From: Salegentibacter salegens
GTDB lineage: Bacteria; Bacteroidota; Bacteroidia; Flavobacteriales; Flavobacteriaceae
Direction: 5' to 3'
DNA: 64,000 bases
NCBI RefSeq assembly: GCF_900142975.1
Contig: NZ_LT670848.1
Span: 1,984,001-2,048,000, forward strand
Shown here: piece after piece, positions 32,977 to 41,636 of the stretch
Layout of the letters: every line of letters starts with the position of its first letter
Position numbering within the stretch: the first letter of the stretch is position 1
Program-made: the position numbers and the translations under genes
The notes under the pieces: generated by a model
What the model was told of the DNA's origin: nothing
Databases searched by the model: none
Seen by the model: the letters and a program-made list of their open reading frames with translations, nothing else

Positions 32977-34044
32977 ATGAATTCGGCACAAAAAACATTG
33001 CTCTACCCGCTCGTTGCTTTGGTAATAGGCGCTTATTTTCTTTTTACAGGCCTGGTTGATGCCAAGGGCTTCCTTGCTCCATTAGTTACAGCAATAATTC
33101 TTGCACTGCTGCTAATTCCATTAGCTAATCTTATGGAAAATAAGCTAAACCGCCTATTTTCGTCACTTTTAAGTACCATACTCTTACTTTTATTTTCTTT
33201 TGGGGTTTTTATTCTACTCTCTTTCCAAGTTAAAAATTTTGTAGACGATTGGGATAAAATTAAAGAAACCATGACCCCCAAAATAGAACAGCTGCAAAAC
33301 TATGCTTACGAGCATACCGCTTTAAGTAGCGAAGATTTAGAACAATACAAAGAAGAAAATGATATACAAAGTATGCTCACTTCTGGCGGAAATTCGGGTC
33401 AAAAGGCATTTAATTTTCTTAACTCAGTAATCAGTTTTTTAAGTAACTATTTACTCACTTTTATTTATATTTTTTTCTTACTGAATTACAGAAGACGCTT
33501 TAAAATATTTATTCTAAAACTATTTTCAAATGAGCGTAAAAAAGAAGTCAAACAAATTATTGATGAAACTGCCCGGGTTGCACAGTTTTATTTAAGAGGA
33601 AAATTAATCTTAATTATAATCCTTTCTATTCTTTACAGTATAGGGCTTGGGATCTCGGGCGTGAATAATTATATTTTAATTGCAGTAATTGCTTCTTTTC
33701 TTACCCTTATTCCCTTTATAGGAAATATTATTGGGATGGGTCTCGCCTTAATTTTTGGTTACCTAACCCAGGGCGAAACCAGTATTCTAATTGGCGTAAT
33801 CCTAACTTTTACCATCGTCCAGTTTATTGAAAGTTATGTTCTGGAACCGTTTATTGTAGGCGATAAGGTAGATATTCATCCATTTTTTGTTATCCTGGCA
33901 ATAATTCTGGGTAATATGATTTGGGGAGTTATGGGAATGATCCTGGCCATTCCGGTATTGGGAATTTTAAATGTAGTCTTTAATCATGTTCCGACTTTAA
34001 AACCTTTTGGATACCTGCTAAGCACAGATGAGGAGAAAGATTAA
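32977..34044 (+). CDS. AI-2E family (PerM/YdiK-like) membrane protein
   Basis: The 355-residue protein shows the family layout. There is an N-terminal group of helices, a polar region of about 80 residues, and a C-terminal block with LLNYRRRFKIFILKLF, LTLIPFIGNIIGMG, and the ending IQFIESYVLEPFIVGDKVDIHPFFVILAI (family hallmark EPFIVGxKVxIHP). Members include TqsA exporters and Na+/H+ antiporters, so the transported compound is uncertain. The gene is normal in length. Confidence 0.88.
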   Translation: MNSAQKTLLYPLVALVIGAYFLFTGLVDAKGFLAPLVTAIILALLLIPLANLMENKLNRLFSSLLSTILLLLFSFGVFILLSFQVKNFVDDWDKIKETMTPKIEQLQNYAYEHTALSSEDLEQYKEENDIQSMLTSGGNSGQKAFNFLNSVISFLSNYLLTFIYIFFLLNYRRRFKIFILKLFSNERKKEVKQIIDETARVAQFYLRGKLILIIILSILYSIGLGISGVNNYILIAVIASFLTLIPFIGNIIGMGLALIFGYLTQGETSILIGVILTFTIVQFIESYVLEPFIVGDKVDIHPFFVILAIILGNMIWGVMGMILAIPVLGILNVVFNHVPTLKPFGYLLSTDEEKD

Positions 34045-34086
34045 TTAGATCTTTCAAAAACTACCTTGGGTCTCTAAATAAAAAAA

Positions 34087-34917
34087 ATGGAAAATCGTGT
34101 TGGTAAGCAATTTGAAGGTTTTTTAAAAACACCTCCACTTTGGATAAATCCCTTTCAGGAAATAGAGCAATTTAAACTTCCTGGAATTGAGGAGCCATTA
34201 ACGCAATCTTTAACCGAAGATTTACCGTCGCTCTCTTCAAATTTCGTGATGGGAAAGCGGGTAGAACGCTTTTTTGAATGGATAATTAGGCAAAACTCAA
34301 ACTATAACCTCCTGGCTGAAAATATGCAAATTAGCCGGCATAAAATTACCCTGGGAGAACTCGATTTTCTAATAGAAGACTTAATAAACCGACAAGTATT
34401 TCATATTGAAATGGTTTATAAATTCTATGTTTACGATCCTTCTTTCACATCTGAAACCAACAGATGGATTGGTCCCAACCGCCGCGATACTTTACTACAA
34501 AAAACCGAAAAACTAAAAGAAAAACAGTTTCCCTTACTTTTTAAAGATGAGACAAAAGTGTTGTTGAATTCATTAGGTTTAAAGTCGGGTGAAATACTTC
34601 AGAAAACTTGTTTTAAAGCTAATTTATTTGTGCCGAAACAATTTCAGGATAAGCATTTCCAGGAAATTAATAATGAATGTGTGGTGGGGATATGGCTTCA
34701 ATTTAAAGATTTTATTTCAGCTGAATATCGTGGTTTCCAATTTTACGCTCCAAAAAAGCAAGACTGGCCAATTTTACCAAAACATGGCGAAAATTGGGTT
34801 AATCATTCAGAAATAATTAGCCAAATTAAAAATTCTTTCGAAAAGAAAAGAGCACCATTAATTTGGGTAAAAAAACCGGGCAATAAATTTGAACGCTTAT
34901 TTGTTGTTTGGTGGTAG
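34087..34917 (+). CDS. DUF1853 protein with a PD-(D/E)xK nuclease-like motif
   Basis: The 276-residue protein is of the DUF1853 type. The segment GELDFLIED (about 90-98), followed after about a dozen residues by HIEMVYKFYV (106-115), has the spacing and residues of a PD-(D/E)xK active site: Asp93, Glu108 and Lys112. An Arg-rich segment IGPNRRDTL follows and may bind nucleic acid. No signal peptide or membrane helix is present. The biological role of DUF1853 is unknown. It lies 42 bases after the AI-2E family gene and may be co-transcribed with it. Confidence 0.75.
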   Translation: MENRVGKQFEGFLKTPPLWINPFQEIEQFKLPGIEEPLTQSLTEDLPSLSSNFVMGKRVERFFEWIIRQNSNYNLLAENMQISRHKITLGELDFLIEDLINRQVFHIEMVYKFYVYDPSFTSETNRWIGPNRRDTLLQKTEKLKEKQFPLLFKDETKVLLNSLGLKSGEILQKTCFKANLFVPKQFQDKHFQEINNECVVGIWLQFKDFISAEYRGFQFYAPKKQDWPILPKHGENWVNHSEIISQIKNSFEKKRAPLIWVKKPGNKFERLFVVWW

Positions 34918-34953
34918 GTGAAACGATTTTTTAGAAATATAGGTTAATCTCCA

Positions 34954-34981
34954 TTGAATAATATAATTCCCATTAAATTTG
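34954..34981 (+). promoter_or_regulatory. Promoter of the CDF transporter gene
   Basis: TTG (34954-34956), a 17-base spacer and TAAATTTG (34974-34981) match the Bacteroidota promoter. The TTG at 34979, which opens the frame, lies inside the -7 element and so cannot be the start codon. Confidence 0.6.
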
Positions 34982-35002
34982 CAGTCTGAACCACACCACC
35001 CA

Positions 35003-35878
35003 ATGGACCAAAATAGCAGCGAAGCAATAAAGGCCTCCTGGCTTAGCATTATAGGAAACGCTCTATTGGCTATTGCTAAATTTATCACCGGGATTTTGGG
35101 GAATTCTTACGCATTAATCGCCGATGCCATTGAGTCTACTACCGATGTGTTTTCGTCGTTTTTAGTACTATTAGGACTTAAATATTCAAGTCGACCACCA
35201 GATAAAAATCATCCTTACGGCCACGGCAAGGCCGAACCCTTAATGACTTTTGCTGTAGTAGGATTTTTAGTGGTTTCAGCTACCGTTATCGCTTACGAAA
35301 GTATAGATCACATTAGGACTCCGCACAAAGTTCCTGAACCTTATACCCTTATTGTACTTGCGGTCATTATAATTATTAAAGAATATTTCTACCGGAAAGT
35401 TTCTAAAAAGGGCGATGAAACAAACAGCACCTCTCTAAAGGCTGATGCCTGGCACCATCGCAGCGATGCCATTACTTCGCTAATGGCATTTATAGGAATT
35501 TCTATCGCACTCTTTATGGGAAAAGGTTACGAAACGGCAGATGACTGGGCTGCGCTTTTTGCGTCCGGATTTATTTTATACAATGCCTACCTCATTTTAC
35601 GCCCTGCGCTTGGCGAAGTTATGGACGAGCATATGTATGATGATATGATTGACGATATTAGAAAGATATCAGGCAGGGTCACCGGAGTTTTAGATACCGA
35701 AAAATGCTATGTTAGAAAAACCGGAATGACCTATCACGTAGATCTTCATATTACTGTAAATGCAGAAATTAGCGTAAAAGAAGGTCATGATATTGCTCAC
35801 AATGTAAAGAATGAACTCCTGGCCCACTTCCCCGAAATATTTGACGTACTTATTCACGTGGAACCCGATGATATTTAA
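35003..35878 (+). CDS. Cation diffusion facilitator (CDF) metal transporter
   Basis: The protein has 291 residues from ATG 35003. It has six transmembrane segments with the CDF metal site: the Asp of ALIADAIEST in helix two and HHRSDA (KADAWHHRSDAITS) in helix five. This HxxxD/DxxxD arrangement is used for zinc, cadmium, iron or manganese. A C-terminal cytoplasmic ferredoxin-like domain follows (EVMDEHMYDDMID and VDLHITVNAEISVKEGHDIAHNV). It exports divalent metal in exchange for protons. Metal choice cannot be fixed. The annotated upstream TTG is rejected because of the promoter. Confidence 0.92.
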   Translation: MDQNSSEAIKASWLSIIGNALLAIAKFITGILGNSYALIADAIESTTDVFSSFLVLLGLKYSSRPPDKNHPYGHGKAEPLMTFAVVGFLVVSATVIAYESIDHIRTPHKVPEPYTLIVLAVIIIIKEYFYRKVSKKGDETNSTSLKADAWHHRSDAITSLMAFIGISIALFMGKGYETADDWAALFASGFILYNAYLILRPALGEVMDEHMYDDMIDDIRKISGRVTGVLDTEKCYVRKTGMTYHVDLHITVNAEISVKEGHDIAHNVKNELLAHFPEIFDVLIHVEPDDI

Positions 35879-35992
35879 TAAACCAATTTCTTGACATCTT
35901 CTTAAGATTAGCGTTAAACCCCTGCTAAAGCCTATTGAAATAACACGAAATCAACTTATCTTGAGTATTCAGTTAACCAAAAAATTAGTAAG

Positions 35993-37150
35993 ATGAGTTT
36001 GATTAATGAAAAAGACCTGCAAAAATTAAGCAATCAAGAAAATAAAACCTGTATTTCTATTTTTATTCCAACGGAAAGAGCTGGGAAAGATGTATTGGAA
36101 GAAAAAAATAAAACCCACCTGAAATCTCTGTGGAAAGAGGTTGGAAACGAGCTTAAGAAGAAAGATATTTCTGAAGAAAAAATTCAGGAAATTGGTAAAC
36201 CCATTGAAGAGCTTATTAACGATAAATCTTTTTGGCGCCATCAAAGCGACGGACTCGCAATTTTTGCCGCTGAAGGTTTTTTTGAAAAATATACGCTTCC
36301 CGTAAACTTTGAAACGCATACGTATATTTCTAACGAGTTTTATATAAAACCGTTAGTTCCTATCTTATCTGGTGATGCCCGGTTTAATTTGCTTAGCCTT
36401 CAGGTTGAAGAAGTAAAGTTATATGAAGCTACCAAATTTAGCATCGGTACCGTAGAGATAGACGATTTGGTTCCTTCGAGATTAGAAGATCGTGTGGGTT
36501 ATGACTATGAGGAAAAAACCTTACAACAAAAAAGTGGAGCTTCTTCCATGGGTCAAAAAAACATGCACGGCCATGCCGGTTCTGACCGAGAAAGAAAAGA
36601 TGAAATTCTAAGGTTTTTCCATGCAGTAGATAAAGGTTTGAATGAATATCTACAAAAAGAAAAGTTACCATTAGTAGTGGCTTGCCAGGATTATTTATTT
36701 CCTATTTATAAAGAAGCTAACACCTATCAAAATTTTTATGAAGAAGTAGTTCCTGGCAATCCTTCAGATACCGATATGTTTGGCTTGCATCAGGCAGCCT
36801 TAAAAACCCTTGAACCCTTTTTGGAAAAGACAAAAAAGGAGAAAATGAAGAAATTTAATGAACTGAACTATACCGATAATACGGGCACTTCAGTAACCGA
36901 TATTCTTCCGGCAATCCAACAGGGAAAAGTAGATACATTATTCCTTGAAAATCGAAGCGAAATCTGGGGTACTTATAACAATGATAATATGAATGTAAGT
37001 ATAGATGATGAGCAGACGAGTAAGAATTATTCTTTAATGAATTGGGCCGCCAAAGAAGTTTTAAGACAGGGTGGAAATGTTTTTCTAATCCCCGATGCCC
37101 AAATGCCCGAAAAGCAATCAAAAATGAATGCGCTTTATCGCTTTAATTAA
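35993..37150 (+). CDS. baeRF-type protein (bacterial relative of archaeo-eukaryotic release factor eRF1)
   Basis: The 385-residue protein looks like a member of the baeRF group, bacterial homologs of release factor eRF1. The N-terminal part has CISIFIPTERAGKDV. The central part includes FNLLSLQVEEVKLYEATKFSIGTVEI. The C-terminal third (SVTDILPAIQQGKVDTLFLENRSEIWG, then AAKEVLRQGGNVFLIPDAQMP) matches the eRF1 domain 3 / L7Ae-like region. A His/Gly-rich loop (GQKNMHGHAGSDRERKD) lies between them. Such proteins are proposed to act at ribosomes, perhaps in rescue or in countering a toxin. It is monocistronic, with a terminator after it. Confidence 0.7.
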   Translation: MSLINEKDLQKLSNQENKTCISIFIPTERAGKDVLEEKNKTHLKSLWKEVGNELKKKDISEEKIQEIGKPIEELINDKSFWRHQSDGLAIFAAEGFFEKYTLPVNFETHTYISNEFYIKPLVPILSGDARFNLLSLQVEEVKLYEATKFSIGTVEIDDLVPSRLEDRVGYDYEEKTLQQKSGASSMGQKNMHGHAGSDRERKDEILRFFHAVDKGLNEYLQKEKLPLVVACQDYLFPIYKEANTYQNFYEEVVPGNPSDTDMFGLHQAALKTLEPFLEKTKKEKMKKFNELNYTDNTGTSVTDILPAIQQGKVDTLFLENRSEIWGTYNNDNMNVSIDDEQTSKNYSLMNWAAKEVLRQGGNVFLIPDAQMPEKQSKMNALYRFN

Positions 37151-37176
37151 GCAGTGCATTTAATTCTAAAATAGGA

Positions 37177-37203
37177 AAAGACGGCCTTGAGCCGTCTTTT
37201 TTA
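37177..37203 (+). terminator. Intrinsic terminator after the baeRF-like gene
   Basis: The stem AAAAGACGGC/GCCGTCTTTT with loop CTTGA is followed by further T. It separates the baeRF-like transcript from the NYN-LOTUS gene. Confidence 0.9.
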
Positions 37204-37241
37204 GGTAAAAAAAGTATCTTTACCAGATAAATAAAAAATTT

Positions 37242-37982
37242 ATGGATACAAACCTTGCGGTGTTAATAGATGGAGATAATATCCCCTCGGCCTATATAAA
37301 AGAAATGATGGAAGAAATTGCCAAATACGGCAATCCCACTATTAAAAGGATTTATGGTGACTGGACAAAACCCCATTTAGTAAAATGGAAAAATGTTTTA
37401 CTGGAAAACGCTATTAATCCCATTCAGCAATATGGTTACACACAAGGAAAAAACGCTACAGATTCTGCGATGATTATCGATGCGATGGATATTTTGTATT
37501 CAGATAAAGTAGATGGTTTTTGCCTGGTTTCCAGCGATAGCGATTTCACAAGATTAGCTACAAGACTGCGTGAAGCAGGAAAAAATGTAATTGGAATTGG
37601 AGAGAAGAAAACCCCCGAACCATTTATCGTAGCTTGTGACCGGTTTATTTATATTGAAATTCTAAAGAATACTGAAAAAGATAGTGAACAGGGAACCGAA
37701 AAAGGCGGAAAGGCCACTAAAAAGAAAAACGTAGATAAAATTACTCCAAAAGTGGTTCGGCTTATTTCTCAAACAATTTCAGATGTTGCCGATGAAGACG
37801 GCTGGGCATTCCTTGGCGATGTGGGAAGTTTGCTTCAGAAAAAACAACCCAATTTTGATTCTCGTAATTACGGTTTTCAAAAACTCACCCCAATGATTCA
37901 TTCTATAGATAAATTTGAAATTGAATCGCGAACAAATCAAAGCAGTAAATTCAAATTAATTTACGTGAGAAACAAAGATTAA
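37242..37982 (+). CDS. NYN-domain (LabA-like PIN-type RNase) protein with C-terminal LOTUS domain
   Basis: The 246-residue protein has an N-terminal NYN domain with four acidic positions in VLIDGDNIP, KNATDSAMIIDAMD and LVSSDSDFTRLATRLRE, the metal-binding set of PIN-like nucleases. After a Lys/Gly-rich linker (about 147-168) comes an OST-HTH/LOTUS-type winged helix (about 170-246), a putative RNA-binding domain. This pairing is common in bacteria and suggests RNA processing. The sequence between the terminator and its start has no further signal beyond a near-match -7 element (TATCTTTA, 37213-37220). Confidence 0.9.
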   Translation: MDTNLAVLIDGDNIPSAYIKEMMEEIAKYGNPTIKRIYGDWTKPHLVKWKNVLLENAINPIQQYGYTQGKNATDSAMIIDAMDILYSDKVDGFCLVSSDSDFTRLATRLREAGKNVIGIGEKKTPEPFIVACDRFIYIEILKNTEKDSEQGTEKGGKATKKKNVDKITPKVVRLISQTISDVADEDGWAFLGDVGSLLQKKQPNFDSRNYGFQKLTPMIHSIDKFEIESRTNQSSKFKLIYVRNKD

Positions 37983-38061
37983 ATATTCGTTATAATCCTC
38001 TTAAAATCACTAAATTCCATTTTTCATTCTATAATTTAGGGCAAATTAAAAACCATAAATT

Positions 38062-38453
38062 ATGAATATTACTTTAGCACAGGCACAAAAAGTAATTGCC
38101 GCCGCCGAAAAGAAATCGAAAGAATTAGATGTAAAAATGGATATTGCCGTCGTAGATTCTGGCGCAAATCTAACTGCATTCGCCAGAATGGACGGCGCTT
38201 GGTTGGGCTCGGTAGATATCGCTATAAAAAAAGCAAAAACAGCTCGATTTTTTGATATGAATACCGGAGAAATTGGAAAATTATCCCAACCCGGGGAAGC
38301 GCTGTTTAACATTCCAACAACGGACTTATAACGTTTCCCGGTGGCGTGCCTTTAAAAAACAAAAACGGTGAAATTATTGGAGCTGTAGGAGTTTCTGGAA
38401 GTTCTGTAGAAAACGATCACGCAGTTGCAAATTATGCTGCAGAAAGCATTTAG
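38062..38453 (+). pseudogene. GlcG/HbpS-family (DUF336) protein gene, frameshifted
   Basis: The first frame (38062-38331) encodes 89 residues of a GlcG/HbpS-like protein: [19 protein letters not shown], then [21 protein letters not shown], ending [12 protein letters not shown]. Continuing in another frame from about 38313 to a stop at 38451, the sequence reads [17 protein letters not shown], then [19 protein letters not shown], the expected C-terminal half. Loss of one base (or a net shift of that phase) near 38310-38320 therefore splits the gene. The conserved NGGLITF is also one Gly short at the junction, so slightly more than one base may be missing. A sequencing error cannot be excluded. 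Confidence 0.8.
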
Positions 38454-38481
38454 AATAATAAAATGAACTCTATTATTTGTT

Positions 38482-38510
38482 AAATGGAAGCCCTATTTTC
38501 GGCTTCCATT
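38482..38510. terminator. Hairpin, possible terminator after the GlcG-like pseudogene
   Basis: The 10-bp stem AATGGAAGCC/GGCTTCCATT has an eight-base loop. There is no long T-run directly after it, so termination is only probable. Confidence 0.55.
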
Positions 38511-38553
38511 ACATCTCGTTTTATAAGGGTCGCAAATTTTACTTCGCGGAAAA

Positions 38554-38561
38554 TATATTTG
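38554..38561 (+). promoter_or_regulatory. Candidate -7 element upstream of the VOC gene
   Basis: TATATTTG fits TAnnTTTG, but it lies about 108 bases before the start codon and lacks a clear -33 element. Confidence 0.3.
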
Positions 38562-38668
38562 TCTAGAGAATTTAAAGTTGAGCTAAAATACGGGCCGACC
38601 GGCAAAAATTGACATTAATGAACAATATACCACAGCCAAATATTGGCTTCATTACGCAACAAAACTAT

Positions 38669-39127
38669 ATGAAAAAATCATTCATTTTAATTACCCTATT
38701 TTTCATCTTTTCTACGTTTTCCTCAAAAGCTCAAGAGCTTAATTCTAAAATCACTATCGATCATATCGCAGTTTATGTAGTTGATCTTGATAAAAGTACC
38801 AATTTCTATGAAAACATCATCGGATTGGAAAAGATACCCGAGCCATTTAACGATGGCAAACATACCTGGTTTAGTTTGGGATCAAATGTTCAACTGCATT
38901 TAATTAAAGGTGCATCTAGCTTTATTGAACCCGATAAAAATAGCCATCTTTCCTTGTCTGTTTCATCTGTTTCTAATTTTATCAAGGTGCTGGAGAAAAA
39001 TAAAATACATTATGAAAACTGGCCTGGAGAAAAACAAGCGGTTACCAATCGCGTTGACGGAGTAAAGCAAATTTATATCACAGACCCTGATGGAAACTGG
39101 TTAGAAATAAATGATGCAAAGAAATAA
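38669..39127 (+). CDS. Exported VOC-family (glyoxalase-like) protein
   Basis: The protein has 152 residues from ATG 38669. The N-terminus is a clear signal peptide (MKKSFILITLFFIFSTFSSKAQ). The mature part is a single vicinal-oxygen-chelate module: HIAVYVVDLDKSTNFYENIIGL (His ligand and helix), QLHLIKG, HLSLSV and ITDPDGNWLEIND (Glu ligand). Exported VOC proteins occur in this phylum, with unknown substrates. A longer frame begins at 38609, but the extension would hide the signal peptide, so the inner start is preferred. Confidence 0.82.
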   Translation: MKKSFILITLFFIFSTFSSKAQELNSKITIDHIAVYVVDLDKSTNFYENIIGLEKIPEPFNDGKHTWFSLGSNVQLHLIKGASSFIEPDKNSHLSLSVSSVSNFIKVLEKNKIHYENWPGEKQAVTNRVDGVKQIYITDPDGNWLEINDAKK

Positions 39128-39191
39128 AGAAGTTAAGGCTGTATTTAGCAAACTAACAACAGTTCATTCAAATATACCTGGTTAAGTCTCT

Positions 39192-39809
39192 TTAATGTCT
39201 CTTTTCCAGAACTTCTGTGATATCTTTTAGGGAATAACCTTTAGCTTTTAGCAGAATTAAATAATGAAAAAGTAAGTCGGCGCTTTCATTTAAGAATAAA
39301 TCGGCGTTATCATCTTTAGCTTCAATAACCGTTTCTACAGCCTCCTCACCTACTTTCTGTGCGATCTTATTCATTCCGGCGTCAAAAAGCGAAACCACAT
39401 ACGAGTTTTTATCTTCTCGCAATTCAGGCTCAACCTCGCTCATTCTTTTGCGTTTTGCGATAATTCCTTCCAATTGAGAAAGGAAACCGAAATTAGGCTC
39501 ATTTTCTTCTGCCCAACAAGTATCAGTTCCTTTATGGCAGGTTGGTCCTTCAGGCTTAACAGAAATCAACAAAGTATCATTATCGCAATCATTTTTTATA
39601 TCAACAAGATGAAGGAAATTACCACTTTCTTCGCCTTTAGTCCATAAACGGTTTTTGCTCCTGCTGAAAAAAGTTACTTTTTTGGTTTCATTGGTCTTCA
39701 AAAATGCTTCTTCGTTCAGGTACCCCAACATCAAGACATTTTTTGTTGAGGCGTCCTGGATTATCGCAGGTACAAGTCCGTCGCTATTTTTATTAAAATC
39801 TATATTCAT
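39192..39809 (-). CDS. hisIE: Bifunctional phosphoribosyl-AMP cyclohydrolase / phosphoribosyl-ATP pyrophosphatase
   Basis: The 205-residue protein fuses HisI (about 1-108) and HisE (about 112-205). HisI motifs are FSRSKNRLWTKGEESGN and PEGPTCHKGTDTCW with Cys zinc ligands and an Asp cluster DIKNDCDNDT. HisE shows QKVGEEAVETVIEAKDD and ESADLLFHYLILL. Together they carry out steps two and three of histidine synthesis. It is the last gene of the his operon, separated from hisF by 242 bases that hold a palindromic repeat element. Confidence 0.95.
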   Translation of the reverse strand: MNIDFNKNSDGLVPAIIQDASTKNVLMLGYLNEEAFLKTNETKKVTFFSRSKNRLWTKGEESGNFLHLVDIKNDCDNDTLLISVKPEGPTCHKGTDTCWAEENEPNFGFLSQLEGIIAKRKRMSEVEPELREDKNSYVVSLFDAGMNKIAQKVGEEAVETVIEAKDDNADLFLNESADLLFHYLILLKAKGYSLKDITEVLEKRH

Positions 39810-39827
39810 ATTTATTTTCTTTATCTA

Positions 39828-39985
39828 TGTCACCCTGAATTTATTTCAGGATCTAATATTTTTATTGAAGAGGAACTTTTTTATAAGATTTGAACCCCGT
39901 CATCCCAACCTGAAGCTTCGGGATTATTTCAATATCTAATAATTATTTCAAACTAGTTAGAAGCTGAAACAAGTTCAGCTTGACG
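39828..39985. repeat. REP-like element with three hairpin units, between hisF and hisIE
   Basis: The half-elements are 39828-39856 (stem ACCCTGAA/TTCAGGAT, one mismatch) and 39957-39985 (stem AAGCTGAA/TTCAGCTT), inverted. Between them, 39898-39939 starts CGTCATCCC and ends ATCTAA, with an enlarged, altered stem around ATCCC/GGGAT. It fills most of the hisF-hisIE spacer. Confidence 0.8.
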
Positions 39986-40051
39986 AAAATATAACGCTAA
40001 CCAAGCTCGTTTCTCTATTCTACCTTCTCTTCTCTTTTTTCTCGCTTCCAC

Positions 40052-40807
40052 TTAAAGCCTAACTTCCACTCCATTTCTACGAAGTTCTTCTTTTAAATCT
40101 TTAATCTCAATTTCTTTAAAATGAAAAACACTGGCTGCAAGTGCCGCATCAGCCTTCCCTTCAATAAAAGTATCGCAAAAATGCTGCATATTTCCAGCAC
40201 CACCTGAAGCAATTATTGGAATATTTAATTCTGATGATAAAACTGCCAGTGCTTCATTCGCAAATCCAGCTTTGGTACCGTCATTATTCATAGAAGTAAA
40301 TAAAATTTCACCAGCGCCACGCTCTTCAACTTCTTTAGCCCATTGAAATAAATTGATATCTGTAGGTATTTTTCCACCAACCAAATGCACCAGCCATTCG
40401 CCGTTCACCTGTTTAGCATCAATCGCCACCGTAATACACTGACTCCCGAATTTAGCAGCAAGCTCGTTAATTAGTCCAGGATTTTTGACCGCCGAAGAAT
40501 TTATCGAAACTTTATCGGCTCCATTTTTAAGTAAAATATCCACATCTTCTACTGATGAAATTCCACCGCCAACTGTAAAAGGAATGTTTACTTTTTCGGC
40601 AACCCGTCTAACCAAATTGGCCAGAGTTTTTCGCTTCTCTTCAGTAGCCGAGATATCAAGAAAAACCAATTCATCTGCCCCCGACTTCGCATAAATTTCT
40701 GCGAGTTCGACAGGATCACCGGCATCGCGTAAATCTATAAAATTCACTCCCTTAACGGTTCTTCCGTCTTTAATATCCAGGCAGGGTATAATTCGTTTTG
40801 TAAGCAT
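40052..40807 (-). CDS. hisF: Imidazole glycerol phosphate synthase, cyclase subunit
   Basis: The 251-residue beta/alpha barrel starts [21 protein letters not shown], the classic HisF start with its catalytic Asp. It has [18 protein letters not shown] and [13 protein letters not shown], and [12 protein letters not shown] with the second catalytic Asp. Together with HisH it makes imidazole glycerol phosphate and AICAR. It follows hisA by 39 bases on the minus strand. Confidence 0.97.
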   Translation of the reverse strand: MLTKRIIPCLDIKDGRTVKGVNFIDLRDAGDPVELAEIYAKSGADELVFLDISATEEKRKTLANLVRRVAEKVNIPFTVGGGISSVEDVDILLKNGADKVSINSSAVKNPGLINELAAKFGSQCITVAIDAKQVNGEWLVHLVGGKIPTDINLFQWAKEVEERGAGEILFTSMNNDGTKAGFANEALAVLSSELNIPIIASGGAGNMQHFCDTFIEGKADAALAASVFHFKEIEIKDLKEELRRNGVEVRL

Positions 40808-40846
40808 TTTCTTAATTTTAGAAGTGAAAAGTTAGCAATACAAATA

Positions 40847-41587
40847 CTAACTTCTCTCAATTATAAATTTCTCTAATTCTTTCATCTGGATACGACCTTC
40901 ATAAATCGCTTTTCCTATTATAGTGCCTTCGCAGCCAAGTTCAGCTAATTCTGGTAACTCGCTAAAGGTAGAAATTCCTCCGGAAGCTATAAGTTTTAGT
41001 TTTTTATCTTCTGATGATGTTTCCTCAAGAATTCTGCGGTAAAGTTCAAAGGAAGGACCTTCCAGCATACCGTCTTTAGAAATATCGGTGCAAATTACAT
41101 AGTTTATACCTTCTTCCTGGTATTCCTGTATAAAAGGAATCAGTTCTTTATTAGATTCCTCCTGCCAGCCGCTAACCGCTATTTTCTCGTTATTAGCATC
41201 AGCTCCAAGAATAATTTTTTCTGAACCAAATTTCTGAATCCAGGATTTAAAAGTATCAGGGTCTTTAACGGCAATACTTCCACCGGTAATTTGATGGGCG
41301 CCACATTCAAAAGCGATTTGTAAATCTTTATCGGTTTTTAATCCACCACCAAAATCAACTTTTAAGTTGGTTTTTGAAGCGATCTCTTCCAGGATTTTAT
41401 GGTTTACAATATTTTTTGATTTTGCGCCATCCAGATCTACCAAATGTAAATACTGAATTCCGTGTGCCTCAAAATTCTTAGCCACTTCCAGCGGATTTTC
41501 ATTATAAATTTTCTTGGTATTGTAATCGCCTTTGGAAAGACGAACACATTTACCTTCAATAATATCTATAGCGGGAATTATTCTCAT
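40847..41587 (-). CDS. hisA: ProFAR isomerase (phosphoribosylformimino-AICAR-P isomerase)
   Basis: The 246-residue beta/alpha barrel has [22 protein letters not shown], with the catalytic Asp of AIDI, then [16 protein letters not shown], and [15 protein letters not shown] with the second Asp, and LIASGGIST. This is the normal HisA pattern. The gene lies between a frameshifted four-helix-bundle gene and hisF. Confidence 0.97.
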   Translation of the reverse strand: MRIIPAIDIIEGKCVRLSKGDYNTKKIYNENPLEVAKNFEAHGIQYLHLVDLDGAKSKNIVNHKILEEIASKTNLKVDFGGGLKTDKDLQIAFECGAHQITGGSIAVKDPDTFKSWIQKFGSEKIILGADANNEKIAVSGWQEESNKELIPFIQEYQEEGINYVICTDISKDGMLEGPSFELYRRILEETSSEDKKLKLIASGGISTFSELPELAELGCEGTIIGKAIYEGRIQMKELEKFIIERS

Positions 41588-41636
41588 TTAAAGTACGAAG
41601 TTAGAAGTTTGAAATACGAAGTATTAAAAATTAAAA

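Noticed and set aside
38062..38453. Programmed frameshift in the GlcG-like gene
   Set aside because: No slippery heptamer or stimulating hairpin is visible at the junction, and the family is not known for recoding.
38609..38668. N-terminal extension of the VOC protein
   Set aside because: The frame is open from 38609, but the extension would place 20 residues before an obvious signal peptide.
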